Shown here: one piece after another, positions 54,920 through 64,000 of the stretch
Numbering within the stretch: position 1 is the stretch's first letter
How the letters are laid out: each line of letters opens with the position of its first letter
NCBI GenBank assembly: GCA_039566865.1
Contig: CM076959.1
Coordinates: 11,143,501 to 11,207,500, forward strand
Reading direction: 5' to 3'
DNA: 64,000 bases
Source of the DNA: Aurelia coerulea
Taxonomy: Eukaryota > Cnidaria > Scyphozoa > Semaeostomeae > Ulmaridae
Notes under the pieces: generated by a model
Databases searched by the model: none
Seen by the model: the letters and a program-made list of their open reading frames with translations, nothing else
What the model was told of the DNA's origin: nothing
Program-made: the position numbers and the translations under genes

Positions 54920-55694
54920 CTGCGCTGCGCAGGACAAGTTGTGACAAGAATATGAAGGGCCAATTGATTCCATCAAGCGAACATGTAAAACTTCTAGGGG
55001 TAAACATTGACAACACACTTAGATTTGAAATGCTGTGAAAGAGCTATGTGAGAAGGTCAACCAAAAAGTGCATGCATTTGGAAGGTTAAAGCCATATTTA
55101 GGAGAACAAAAGTCAAAGTTACTTTTAAACTCAGTGGTACCGTCGAATTTTTCCTATTGCCCTCTGATCTGGTTATTCTGTAGCAAAGTTGCCAATAATG
55201 AAATTAATAGGACACACAAGCGTGCACTGAGAACTTTATATAGTGACAATGAATCCACACTTGAGAAACTTTTAGAGAGGGGTGAAACGAAGAAAATACA
55301 TGCAAAGAACTTGCAAAATCTCATGGTTTAAATTTACAAATCATTCAACCATGTCAACCCAGGGTACATGTGGGAATTTTTTGTAAAAAAATATGTTTCC
55401 TATAATCTTCGTACCAAGGAATTATGCAAGCTACCCCCAGTGAGTTCTCGGCGCTACGGAATAAATTCCCTATCCTTTAGAGGGAGTCTACTGTGGAATA
55501 CCCTTAATGATGATCTAAAATTGACAACTTCTCTAGCGAAATTCAGAAAAGGAATACGTTGCTGGGATGGCAACAACTGCACGTGCTATATTTGCACTTA
55601 AATTAGGGTTTTTATCTTTTTAGTTATATCTTGTATTGTAAATAGTTGGTATTAATTAGTTGTTGTTAACTAGAAACCAACCAACTGTAAATAA
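54920..55694 (+). pseudogene. CR1/Rex1-like LINE C-terminus
   Basis: Blocks: EHVKLLGVNIDNTLRFE, a frameshift near 55033, ELCEKVNQKVHAFGRLKPYL, NFSYCPLIWLFCSKVANNEI, HKRALRTLYSDNESTLEKLL, a stop near 55329, YNLRTKELCKLPPVSSRRYG, FRGSLLWNTLNDDLKLTTS and a Cys-rich ending CWDGNNCTCYIC. This is the usual C-terminal domain of CR1/Rex1-type LINEs, possibly the same broad group as the endonuclease fragments around the satellite. The TTTGA microsatellite directly after it is probably the element's tail. Confidence 0.8.
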
Positions 55695-55727
55695 GTTTGA
55701 TTTGATTTGATTTGATTTGATTTGATT

Positions 55728-55761
<34 letters not shown>

Positions 55762-55852
55762 TTCAATATAAAATTTTACAAGAACGAATTTGATTTGATT
55801 TGATTTGATTTGATTTGATTTGATTTGATTTGATTTGATTTGATTGAAGGCA
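55695..55852. repeat. (TTTGA)n microsatellite split by a LINE tail
   Basis: TTTGA units at 55695-55730 and 55788-55852, separated by a LINE 3' end. The first part follows the LINE fragment at 54920-55694. Confidence 0.9.
55731..55787 (-). mobile_element. Extremely truncated LINE insertion: 3' end plus poly(A)
   Basis: On the minus strand: about 28 bases ending TTATATTGAATAT, then a poly(A) run of 28. The 3' end of the LINE at 42406-43819 has the same ending (CATATTGAATAT then poly(A)), so this is a bare 3' end of that family inserted in the TTTGA tract. Confidence 0.8.
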
Positions 55853-56048
55853 TCCCAGGGAAGAAAATACTATTTCCTGATTCTCCCCTAATAATATCAC
55901 ATGTACCTGCAACTTTGGCAAAGGTAAAATGCTGAAGGGGCTTGGTTAAAGGCTTCCTCCGTTTGCAAGATGCCCATATCAAATCTTATGAAGACAATCT
56001 TTTTTAAATAATGCATTTTCTTTCTATATCCACTAAAATATTACAATA

Positions 56049-56258
56049 TACCGGGTGTCCCAAAATGATGTATTATTGTTTGATGGCTTACATGTCCATA
56101 ACCAATGAACCGATATTCAAACATTCTGTTTTATTTCATTGGCTAATATATGTATCTTAAGATGTTAGTTAAGGTTTTACCAGTTTTTGAAAATCAGTTC
56201 ATCTGTTATGGACAAGAAAGCAATCAAAAGATAATACATCATTTTGGGACACCCAGTA
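56049..56258. mobile_element. Mariner/Tc1-type MITE, 210 bp, TA target duplication
   Basis: Inverted ends of about 38 bp: TACCGGGTGTCCCAAAATGA at the left and the complement of TACTGGGTGTCCCAAAATGA at the right, each flanked by TA (56047-56048 and 56259-56260). GGGTGTCCCAAAA ends and TA duplication point to the Tc1/mariner superfamily. No transposase. Confidence 0.85.
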
Positions 56259-56262
56259 TATT

Positions 56263-56447
56263 ACTTACACTACCTACAAATTACTATACAATACTACAGA
56301 AACGATACCCCGAGGAGCAAAAGGCTGTGACTACCCCAAGGCCATTTAGACATGGAGCTAAAACTACTATGGTCTGTCTCAAATTACTTGCCACGGGAAA
56401 TATCTGTGATCAGGTTGTTTAAAAGTTTTAGACGTTTAAAATACACA
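56263..56447 (+). pseudogene. LINE C-terminal fragment
   Basis: Ends with WSVSNYLPREISVIRLFKSF and a short basic tail before a stop near 56447, the pattern of LINE ORF C-termini (GAKTTW...LP...FK..L). Its first 70 bp resemble the insert within another LINE at 48100-48190. An A-rich tail (AAAACA and AAAAT units) follows to about 56500. Confidence 0.6.
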
Positions 56448-56560
56448 ACTTAAATAAACAAAAACAAAAACAAAGCAAAATAAAATAAAATAAACTAAAA
56501 TGGGACATGCAACATGGTGGCTGTGGTCAAGTGACTTATAACGGAGTTCTTTGGAATTTT

Positions 56561-56926
56561 CTAACCAAATCGACCAGATTTGTGGATAAATTTTAGAGTC
56601 AGAAGGAGTATATTTTTGTTAAGTTCGTTAGGGAAGTTTTTATCACCAAACAATAAAATCTGAATTAGAACATTATTTTGGACATTGGTATATCCATATG
56701 GTCGTAGTAAAGCAAAAACTCCAGCGAGAAGATCTCTGCGTGGTACTGCAAGGAAAGGGCAAAGTTCCAAAAAGTGTTCCGTATCCTCAATACCATCGTT
56801 TGTAGGGCGCATTGGGTTTTTGGTATCCCTAAAATTGTGTTTGAATTTGTGAAAGTTTAGTTCGCTGAGACCAACCCTGAGTTGAGTGAGATAGGATAAA
56901 CATATTGGTTCATGAATGCCAAACAT
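56561..56926 (-). pseudogene. LINE C-terminal fragment, family of 42406-43819
   Basis: A 121-codon frame parallel to the end of the 42404-43520 ORF: LRVGLSELNFHKFKHNFRDT, RPTNDGIEDTEHFLELCPF, LLAGVFALLRPYG and LLLTLKFIHKSGRFG. The first Cys of the putative knuckle is replaced by Arg (MRPTND). Severely 5'-truncated. Confidence 0.85.
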
Positions 56927-57065
56927 AGATCGTACAATTCATTTTTCATTTTCATTTTATCAATATGTATACACGAAATTCCTTTCAGCCCTATTAACAA
57001 ATCATTTCAGAGAAATAAAAAACAGGAATAATGAATAATTAGTAAAAAACCTAAAATATGCTGCT

Positions 57066-58071
57066 CTACCAAGGGGTCGTGTTCGGGTCTTGTAGGTTCA
57101 AAAGATAATTTCTAAAAACCTGTTTTAAAACGAGCGATTGATTCTTGTTCTCGAATGCTGTCAGGGATATCATTCCAGTTTTTACACCAGAGAAGTAGAA
57201 ACTTCGCTTTGCATATTCTAACTTAACTTTGGGAATTTCCGGATCTCCATGATTTCTGGTTCTATGCTCTGAAATCATGGATCTTTCAGTGAACTTATGG
57301 CGAAGATTTTCGGGACAAAGGTCATGCAGAATTTTATATGTCATGACTCCTTTGTTAAAGGAGAACAAGGACTTTACATTGAGCTAGTAACAGTTCCAAC
57401 TGCCCTTATACTTGGCGTCCTCTATTAGCATCTTTGCCCTTGTCTGCAACCGTTGCAGTTGGGATTGCTGTGTAGGAAAGAGTACTCCAAACAATGTTGC
57501 CATAGCAAAGATGGCTTTCAAAGAGAGCTTTCTAGACTTTGTCAAGTTTCCTTTGCAGAAGGATGTTTTTCAGCTTTCTCGGGTAGCTCAAGGTCCCTTT
57601 CAGCTTGCTTTTGATAGTTTTGTACTGCTCTTTTCAATTAAGGCCTTCCTCGATGTTGATTCCTCAATATTTTGTCTTGTCAACCCTTTTTATAACTTCA
57701 CTATTGAGGACAAGATCTGGCAAATCATCACCTACCCTATTCAGTTGTCGCCTATGGCCTATAACCATATATTCACTTTCGCTGGCATTCAAACTAAGTT
57801 TATAAATCCTCATCCAGTTCGATATATTTTCCAGCTCGTTTTTCAAATCTGTTAGAAGTTCATTCAGACTTTATTCACACATGTATCATCGGCATACATA
57901 TTTGGGTTCATGCTTTCCGGACAGTTCTCAAAATCATTAATGTAAAGTATAAAGAGCAAAGGTCCCAAACATGAGTCCTGCAGGAATACCACACTCTATA
58001 CTGCTTTTGCTGGAACTAGCTCCATCAAAATAACAGAACTGCTCCCTATTGGTCAGATAAGAAGTGAACCA

Positions 58072-58074
<3 letters not shown>
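57066..58074 (-). pseudogene. APE-type LINE RT fragment
   Basis: The minus strand starts in the RT with NWFTSYLTNREQFCYFDGAS, ECGIPAGLMFGTF, INDFENCPES and NMYADDTCVN (YADD active site), then after frameshifts NWMRIYKLSLNASESEYMVI and a thumb region, and at 57066-57368 the C-terminal blocks MTYKILHDLCPENLRHKF and YAKRSFYFSGVKT. 5'-truncated at the ATT microsatellite. GIPAG replaces the usual GVPQG. Confidence 0.8.
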
Positions 58075-58142
<68 letters not shown>

Positions 58143-58199
58143 CATTATTATCATTATTATCATTATTATCATTATTATCATTATTATTATTATTATTAC

Positions 58200-58234
<35 letters not shown>
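58075..58234. repeat. Long ATT microsatellite (160 bp)
   Basis: ATT/TTA trinucleotides with a central ATTATC-rich part. It lies between a LINE RT fragment and the 3' end of RLE LINE 2 on the same (minus) strand. Low-complexity open frames across it (poly-Asn, poly-Leu) are artefacts. Confidence 0.95.
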
Positions 58235-58235
<1 letters not shown>

Positions 58236-58329
58236 ATTGTACATGCTCGGGTTAGATGTTTTCCGGTTTATGCCTTGAAAGCAAGTTGCAACAAGCAACT
58301 AAAGGTTTCAAAGTCAATGTCCATCTTCT

Positions 58330-59561
58330 TCAGGTTTCAAGCACCTTCCTCAGTATTCTTCCTGTTCCTAACAATGCTGTTTTTTGCACATGTCCTACTC
58401 TCAAATTAATCCCAATTTTCTCTATCAATTTATCAAATTCTTTCGATACAGCTCTCAGTGCTCCAATAACTACAGGTATGACAATCACTTTCTTCATGCC
58501 CCACATAGTGGCTACTTCTCTTTTCAAGTCTCCATACTTTTCCATCTTTTCTCGCTCTTTCGCTCTTACTCGGGAATCCCACGGCACTGCTACGTCAATG
58601 ATCTTGCATTCCTTTACATCTTCCTTTACCACCACAATGTCTGGTCTTCGTGCTTCAATCTCATGGTCGCACTGGATATTGAAATCCCACAATACCTTGA
58701 TATTTCCCTTTCTTGAAACACCCTCTGGTTCATGTTCGTACCACTTATTTGCCCTTTCGATGTCAAGCTCTCCACACAACTCCCAGTGTATATTTCTTGC
58801 AATGTTATCATGCCTTCTCTTGTATTCTCGTGACTCCAGGTGACTCCAGGGTGTTACCAATATGATGTTTCACATAGTTTGTTCTCAATGCCTGGTCTTG
58901 TACAGCACATATTAATGCTTCTGTACAAGCTTTCAAGTCACCATTTTTGAGCCATTCCCAGGTCTTATCTTTATCAATGTTTTCATCCATTTCTCTGATG
59001 TATTGTCCGTGCATTCTTTTCTCTTTCCACGCTTGTTCTCTTGAGTTGATCTGCTTTCTTTTGAATTCTTCAGGTCTTACTGTTTCGTCTGTTTTCATGG
59101 TCATTTTTATACTTGCTACTTTCAACATTGGTTCATTGCTTTGCTTTACATACCAACCCAAGCTATTCTCTTCACCCTTCATACACCCCTCGCGACTAAT
59201 TAGCCCCCTTCCTCCTTTGTGCCTTGGTATATACAACCGTGCAACATCACTCTTCGGGTGTAGCATTTTATACATTGTCATCAATCTCCTAGTTCTTCTA
59301 TCCATCCATTGAAGCTCTTCCCTTGTCCATTTCAGCAAACCAGCTCCATATCTTAAGAGAGAAATCGCCCACGTATTTATTGCCTTTACCTTACTTTTTC
59401 CATTCAATTTTGACCTCACTATCAATCTTGTTCTTCTCAGATATTCATTTCTAAAATTGTCTTTCATTTCTTTTTCCTTGAGTTTGTCAAGTTCCAATAT
59501 CCCAAGGTACCTATAGCCATCATTTTCTACTTCTTTAATCGTCTCACCATTTGGTAGTACT
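58330..59561 (-). pseudogene. RLE-type LINE 2: RT C-terminus and endonuclease
   Basis: From the BEL insertion point: LPNGETIKEVENDGYRYLGI, KVKAINTWAISLLRYGAGLL, KWTREELQWMDRRTRRLMTM and RLYIPRHKGGRGLIS, as in RLE LINE RTs; a helical region; then, after a frameshift at a duplicated CTGGAGTCAC (58837-58856), EYKRRHDNIARNIHWELC and the nuclease core ARRPDIVVVKED, CKIIDVAVPWDSRV and GALRAVSKEF, ending VLET-stop. The CCHC knuckle that stands between RT and nuclease in RLE LINE 1 is missing here. The 5' part is cut off by the LTR element. Confidence 0.82.
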
Positions 59562-60032
59562 TGTTGGGAAATCCTTCACAATCCGCGCATAGTTTAGAAG
59601 TTACCTGTATTTAGTATATTGTGTAACCACTCACGGACAGTAAAAAAGTAGATTCATCTTGTAGTGCACGTACTAGTAAAAAAGTTGCGTCAGAACCTCT
59701 ACGTAGAAACGAGACACGGAAACAACTAATGCTTAATATATGTTATCACTTAGCCCACGACGAAATAAATCAAACTATCCAGAATCTGATTGGTAGACGG
59801 ATCCTTTGTGAAACCCGGTAGAGGATGATCGAACCTTATAAGGAAAATTATTGTATTCGTTCTAGAAAGTTCTGTGCTTAGTCATCGAAAACAGTTGAGT
59901 ATCATGAGTTTTTAGAGTTGAGACGATTCGAGTTATGAAAGATGTTTTTACGTTAAAATGTCTCCGTTATTGTTACATTTCTTCGGTTCACTATCAGTAG
60001 AATTAGCGAGAAGAGACTGAGGTTCTCTAACA
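59562..60032 (+). promoter_or_regulatory. 5' LTR of BEL/Pao element with TATA-like box
   Basis: 471 bp starting TGTTGGGAAA and ending TTCTCTAACA, so the ends are TG...CA with a short inverted repeat (TGTT/AACA). TTATAAGG at 59836-59843 is a plausible TATA box, with transcription then starting near 59865. Without the 3' LTR the limits are inferred from the termini and from the downstream primer site. Confidence 0.75.
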
Positions 60033-60054
60033 TACTGGTCCACCAGAGCTGGAG
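60033..60054 (+). other. Probable primer-binding site
   Basis: TGGTCCACCAGAGC begins two to three bases after the LTR end. Starting with TGG, the complement of tRNA CCA, it has the right place and form for tRNA priming. The tRNA was not identified. Confidence 0.55.
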
Positions 60055-60070
60055 ATAGTTTATCGTTGAA

Positions 60071-61015
60071 ATGGAGGTAGACAGGTTGAAGAAGAAACGA
60101 AAAACGACAAGAGGAATTGTCACAAAATTAGTGAACAAGATTTTGGATGTCCAGAAGAAAGATCCAGAAGAAATCGACTTGAGACAGCTACGACAATGGT
60201 TGCTGAGCCTAGATGAAAACTTTGAAGTGCTCAAGAAGCTGGACTCTGACATTTTGGAGAAGTTGATAGAAAATGACGCCGAAGACGAAGATATCGAAAA
60301 AGAAGCCGAGGATGCAAATGAGATAAAAGAAAAGATGACTTACGCAAAGATTTGCCTCGAAGACTTTTTCAAGGAAAACGACACCAAATCACAGATCCCC
60401 AGAAGCGAATCTAGAGAGAGTATCGCATCAACAGCATCGGGTACAAGCGAGAAACGTGATCAAATTAGACGACGGGTGAAGGCAAAATTACCGAAGCTTG
60501 AATTGAAAAAGTTCTCAGGCAAGGTTTCGCAGTGGCAAGAATTCTGGGACGCCTTCAAAAGTGCAATACACGACGACGAAGAACTTGCCAGTGTTGATAA
60601 ATTCGAATACTTGCGAAGCTTTCTTGAAGAGCCAGCTCGTAGTGTCATTGCCGGATTCCCTCTCACAGAGGCTGATTATGAAGGGGCAGTAGAGGTATTG
60701 CACAAAAGATTTGCCAAACCAAGTGTAATCAAGAAAGCCTACATAAATGAACTGCTAAACTTGTCGCCAGTGTTCAGTGAAAGAAACGTGGTCAGATTAA
60801 GATCACTGTTTGATCAAATAGAGAGCCATTTTCGCAGCTTGGAGGCACTGGGAGTAGCACAAGAGTCATATTCTGCAATAGTAGTTCCAGTGCTGATGGA
60901 AAAAATTCCAGAATCGTTAAGGTATAATATGATACGTTTTTCAAGCGTAAGCAACCACCTTGACTGGAACGTTGATGAGTTGATTCAAACCTTTGAGAAA
61001 GAATTGGAAGTATGA
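60071..61015 (+). CDS. gag: BEL/Pao gag (DUF1759-type)
   Basis: ATG at 60071 follows the primer site by 17 bases and opens 314 codons. A Lys-rich N-terminus is followed by acidic coiled-coil-like sequence, a Ser-rich spacer (RSESRESIASTASGTSEK), then LPKLELKKFSGKVSQWQEFW, FEYLRSFLEEPARSVIAGFP, YEGAVEVLHKRF and LIQTFEKELEV, matching the gag region of BEL/Pao elements. The TGA at 61013-61015 is followed in the same frame by the rest of the polyprotein, so it is either a readthrough stop or, more simply, a CGA-to-TGA mutation. Confidence 0.88.
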   Translation: MEVDRLKKKRKTTRGIVTKLVNKILDVQKKDPEEIDLRQLRQWLLSLDENFEVLKKLDSDILEKLIENDAEDEDIEKEAEDANEIKEKMTYAKICLEDFFKENDTKSQIPRSESRESIASTASGTSEKRDQIRRRVKAKLPKLELKKFSGKVSQWQEFWDAFKSAIHDDEELASVDKFEYLRSFLEEPARSVIAGFPLTEADYEGAVEVLHKRFAKPSVIKKAYINELLNLSPVFSERNVVRLRSLFDQIESHFRSLEALGVAQESYSAIVVPVLMEKIPESLRYNMIRFSSVSNHLDWNVDELIQTFEKELEV

Positions 61016-61041
61016 GAATCACATGTACCAATTTTTGGGTT

Positions 61042-61074
<33 letters not shown>

Positions 61075-63073
61075 ACCACAACAACCAAAGCAGCAAAAGC
61101 AACATGGAGGAACAACAGCCACATTGTTCAGCAATGAAGAAACGACATGCACATTTTGCAAGCAGAAGAGTCATGGGAGTGAAGACTGTAATGAATTGAC
61201 ACTTGAAGAAAGAAAGAACGGATTAATGAAATCAGCTAAGTGCTTTAATTGTTTGCGTTCAGGGCATCGTTCATTTCAGTGCAAGTCTAGAAGTAGGTGT
61301 AAGTATTGTAAGGGTAAGCATCACTCTGCGATTTGCAAGGCGAATGGCGCGAAGATCTCTGACAGGGAACCCCAAGCCCCAGCAGGAGCCATAAGTAAGA
61401 ACAGCGCGCAGCCTAGACCTAGTGCACCACCATCAGCTACGACCCTAAATGCCCATGCTGCCACCTGGGTGGGAAACACTGCTGGTTGCGGAGTACAAGT
61501 TGCACTTCAGACAGCCTTAGCTTGCTTAGATGGTGAGAAAGAGAAAAAAGTGAGAGTACTGTTCGATAGTGGGAGCCAGAAAACTTTTATTAGTGCCAAG
61601 GCTGTCAAACGATTAGGTTTAGAGCCTGAGAGAAGTGAAGAGCTTGGTATAAAAACATTTGGAAGAAAAGAAGCAGACATGGCAGTGAGGAGAGTCTTCA
61701 AATGTTCTTTGAGCCCTTTGTTTACTGGTAACCCTGTAGAAGTAGAAGCCTTTGAAGTGGATCAGATATCTAATGTTGCAAATATTCATGTCGAGCATAT
61801 TAAACATAATTTTGCACATTTGACTAACGTTTTCTTTTCAGATGTTAGTAGGAATGAAGAAATTTTGGAAATTGACATTCTGTGTGGCTCAAATTTTTTG
61901 TGGAGTTTCCAAGATGGTGAATGCATACGAGGGGGGCCAGGAGAACCAATTGCCGTCAGAACTTCTCTTGGTTGGGTACTCTCAGGACCGCTCAAAGGTG
62001 AGACAATAAATTTTACTGAACCTACAAATGTTAATCTTTGCACTGACAACATTCATTCTAAGAAACAGGAAGCAGAATTAAATTTGCACAAATTGTGGGA
62101 CCTTGATTCCATTGGGATCAGAGAAGGAGATCAAGTTCATGAAACTGTAATTGACAACATTTATTTTACAGGGTCTAAATACTCAGTTGGTTTGCCATGG
62201 AGAATTGGTCATAATCCAGTTCCACTTAACTTTGCAAATAGCCAAGCTAGATTGAAAAGTCAACTGATGAAGTTGAAGCAAACACCTGAGATTCTTGAGC
62301 AGTATGACCAAATCATTTCAGAGCAACTCAAGGAAGGTATCATTGAAAAAGTCTCTGACCTTGAACTCACAGGCTCTAGAGTATCTTATCTTCCCCATCA
62401 AGCAGTTATAAGGGAGAATGTGGAGACAACCAAAGTGCGGGTAGTTTTTGATGCATCATGTAAAGATAAGAATACAGGTGTATCATTGAACAGTTGCTTG
62501 CACAAAGGTCCATCCTTGACACCCTTGATTTTTGACATCCTTTTAAGGTTTAGAACAGACAAGGTAGTTCTTGTAGGAGACATTGAAAAGGCATTTCTAA
62601 ACATTGAAATTCATCCCGAAGACCGAGACTCTCTACGTTTTTTATGGGTAAGTAACATCCATGACAAGGAGCCCCAAATTAAGATCTATCGCTATACAAC
62701 TCTAGTATTTGGAATTTCGAGCTCACCTTTCCTTTTGAATGCTGTAATAAGGCATCATTTGAACAAATACCGGGAAGTAGATCCAGAATTTACTAGAGAC
62801 ATGATTCAAGGATTTTTCGTAGATGATCTAGTAACAAGTTGCAAGAGTACATCCGAAGCTTATCTACTGTATGAGAAAGCAAAACAGAGAATGTTAGAGG
62901 CTGGTCTACGACTCAGAAAGTGGAAGACAAATGATGAGGAATTAAGGAAGAAAATTGAAAGGAATGAGAAGGAAGTAGAAAGAAGAGTGAGAGAAAATGC
63001 TCAGGATGACTGCAGTTATGCTAAGGAAACTTTAGGATTGTCAAAGGATGTTGGGGCAAAACTAAGGTTCTAG
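61016..63073 (+). CDS. pol: BEL/Pao pol: zinc knuckles, protease, reverse transcriptase
   Basis: Same frame as gag, after the TGA. A poly-Gln run (CAG/CAA, about 61041-61080) precedes CCHC-like fingers CTFCKQKSHGSEDC and CFNCLRSGHRSFQC, and a third, CKYCKGKHHSAIC. The aspartic protease has VLFDSGSQKTFIS with the catalytic DSG. RT blocks: VSYLPHQAVI, TTKVRVVFDASCKDK, VVLVGDIEKAFLNIEIH with the first catalytic Asp, YTTLVFGISSSPFLLNAVI and GFFVDDLVTS (VDD catalytic pair). A one-base deletion near 63065 ends the frame at 63073; the next frame carries on. Confidence 0.9.
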
Positions 63074-64000
63074 GAATCCATTGGGACACAGAAAAAGACA
63101 GACTTGAGTTCGATATGAGAAAGGTTGGAAATACCCCTACTACTGTTGCCACCAAACGAGGTATTTTGAGCACTCTTGCTGCAATATTTGATCCGTTAGG
63201 GCTCATTAGTCCCATTGCAGTAGCAGCAAAGGTCCTTTTTCAGGAGTTGTGTCTTGAAAAGCTAAGTTGGGATGATCCCCTCCCAGAAGATAAGGTAAGA
63301 AGGTGGGAAGCATGGCTTGAAGATTTAAAGAGTAGTGACACTATTTCCCTCCCAAGATGCACACTGGGGGACATTGATGGTGAGATCATAAGTACCACTC
63401 TTCACGGTTTTGGAGATGCCAGCAAGCATGCATATTGTGCCATGGTCTATCTTGTTTGCAAGACTACCACAGGAACTTACACCAAATTGCTATGTGCTAA
63501 GACCAGGGTAGCTCCCTTGAAAGAGTTGTCTGTTCCCAAATTAGAATTGATGTCAGCACGTATTCTAGTGACCCTGATGGAAACAGTGAAGAATTCCAAG
63601 AGCTCAAAATTGGAGATCGATGACATAAGATTTTGGTTGGACAGCAAAACTGCTCTTTTTTGGATTTTTAATCAAGGAGAGTGGAAAACTTTTGTCCAGC
63701 ATCGTGTAAATGAGATTTTGAAGGTATCCAAAAAGGAACAATGGGGGCATGTACCAGGTAAGGAGAATCCAGCTGATATTGGGTCAAGAGGGATGACAGC
63801 TAGTAGTTTAAGGCAAAGCATATCGTGGTGGGAAGGCCCTTCTTGGTTGAAACAAGGGAAAGAAGCATGGCCAAAAGACTTTAATCTAGAGGATTCCACA
63901 GAAGTAAAAGAAGAGAGAAAGAAGACAAGTGTAATGTTGAATGTTGCCCAAGATAGTAAGCAGGTCAGGAAAGTGATTGATTTGGATAGATTTTCCACAC
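63064..64000 (+). CDS. pol: BEL/Pao pol continuation: RT end and RNase H-like region
   Basis: Open to the window edge with no stop: VLGIHWDTEKDRLEF, then ATKRGILSTLAAIFDPLGLI, SPIAVAAKVLFQELC, the RNase H-like ISTTLHGFGDASKHAYCAMV and APLKELSVPKLELMSARIL, DIRFWLDSKTALFWI and WGHVPGKENPADIGSRG. These are the conserved blocks that follow RT in BEL/Pao (Pao peptidase A17/RNase H region). The integrase should follow outside. It is one frame off from the upstream pol. Confidence 0.88.

Larger units (their letters stand above)
54692..56008. repeat. Inverted arms of about 130 bp bracketing a LINE fragment
   Basis: The segment at about 54692-54840 (with GTCTTGCAAACTGATGAAAT and CAAAGCTGCAGGTACACG) recurs as reverse complement at about 55850-56008 (CATCTTGCAAACGGAGGAAG and GTTGCAGGTACATGTGATAT on the other strand). 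Between them lie the LINE 3' end and a TTTGA microsatellite. Confidence 0.75.
59562..64000 (+). mobile_element. BEL/Pao LTR retrotransposon, 3' part outside the window
   Basis: 5' LTR, primer-binding region, gag, protease, RT and RNase H of a BEL/Pao-type element. It is inserted in RLE LINE 2, whose frame is open right up to the LTR. Defects: an in-frame TGA between gag and pol (61013-61015) and a one-base frameshift near 63065. Integrase and 3' LTR must lie beyond 64000. Confidence 0.9.

Noticed and set aside
57937..58255. Poly-Asn and poly-Leu reading frames
   Set aside because: Translation of the ATT microsatellite.
58256..58843. 195-codon plus-strand frame
   Set aside because: Antisense shadow of the second RLE LINE.

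Overview
The window is repeat-rich, low-GC eukaryotic (metazoan) DNA. The mix of elements suggests an invertebrate, probably an anthozoan cnidarian such as a coral or sea anemone: two Penelope-like elements, APE-type and restriction-like-endonuclease LINEs, a TTAA-flanked THAP transposon and a BEL/Pao LTR element. I could not test this with a search. Nothing looks bacterial or phage-like. The only good candidate for host coding sequence is one FKBP52-type exon at 16053-16315 (minus). Almost everything else is mobile or repeat DNA, much of it nested.

Layout. 0.4-1.5 kb: a foldback palindrome. 2.9-8.5 kb: two Penelope-like elements (PLEs) head to head; the left one (minus) is split by a hAT-like element with an 8-bp target duplication, and the right one (plus) carries an Ulp1/SENP-like cysteine protease region ahead of its reverse transcriptase and GIY-YIG endonuclease. 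8.7-9.5 kb: the 3' part of a LINE with a restriction-like endonuclease (RLE). 9988-15809: a 5.8-kb Kolobok-like DNA transposon with TTAA target duplications, a multi-exon THAP/DDE-like gene and a second, convergent gene, apparently joined by an internal deletion. 16.0-16.3 kb: the FKBP exon.

17.98-28.78 kb: a dead APE-type LINE whose endonuclease region is split by a 9.95-kb satellite of about 236 units of exactly 42 bp. The unit resembles an inverted copy of the LINE segment next to the array. The array has higher-order structure, including an adjacent duplication of a 46-unit (1932-bp) block.

29.9-46.3 kb: MITE copies, a 2.9-kb foldback with mirrored ORFs, a nearly full-length but broken APE LINE (minus), another foldback with a nested MITE, a composite region of direct and inverted repeats, and a LINE insertion with a poly(A) tail and a 15-bp target duplication. 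46.8-52.8 kb: a LINE 3' half interrupted by a TIR element without a visible target duplication and by a 2.4-kb element with long TIRs and a 9-bp target duplication (Mutator-like), followed by two LINE fragments in the opposite orientation. 54.7-59.6 kb: more LINE fragments, a mariner-type MITE, a (TTTGA)n tract split by a LINE 3' end, a long ATT microsatellite and a second RLE LINE. 59562-64000: the 5' LTR, gag and most of pol of a BEL/Pao retrotransposon that runs off the window.

Few of these genes can work together: most coding regions have stops or frameshifts. The window mainly records serial insertion, in which reading frames of older elements confirm the boundaries of younger ones.
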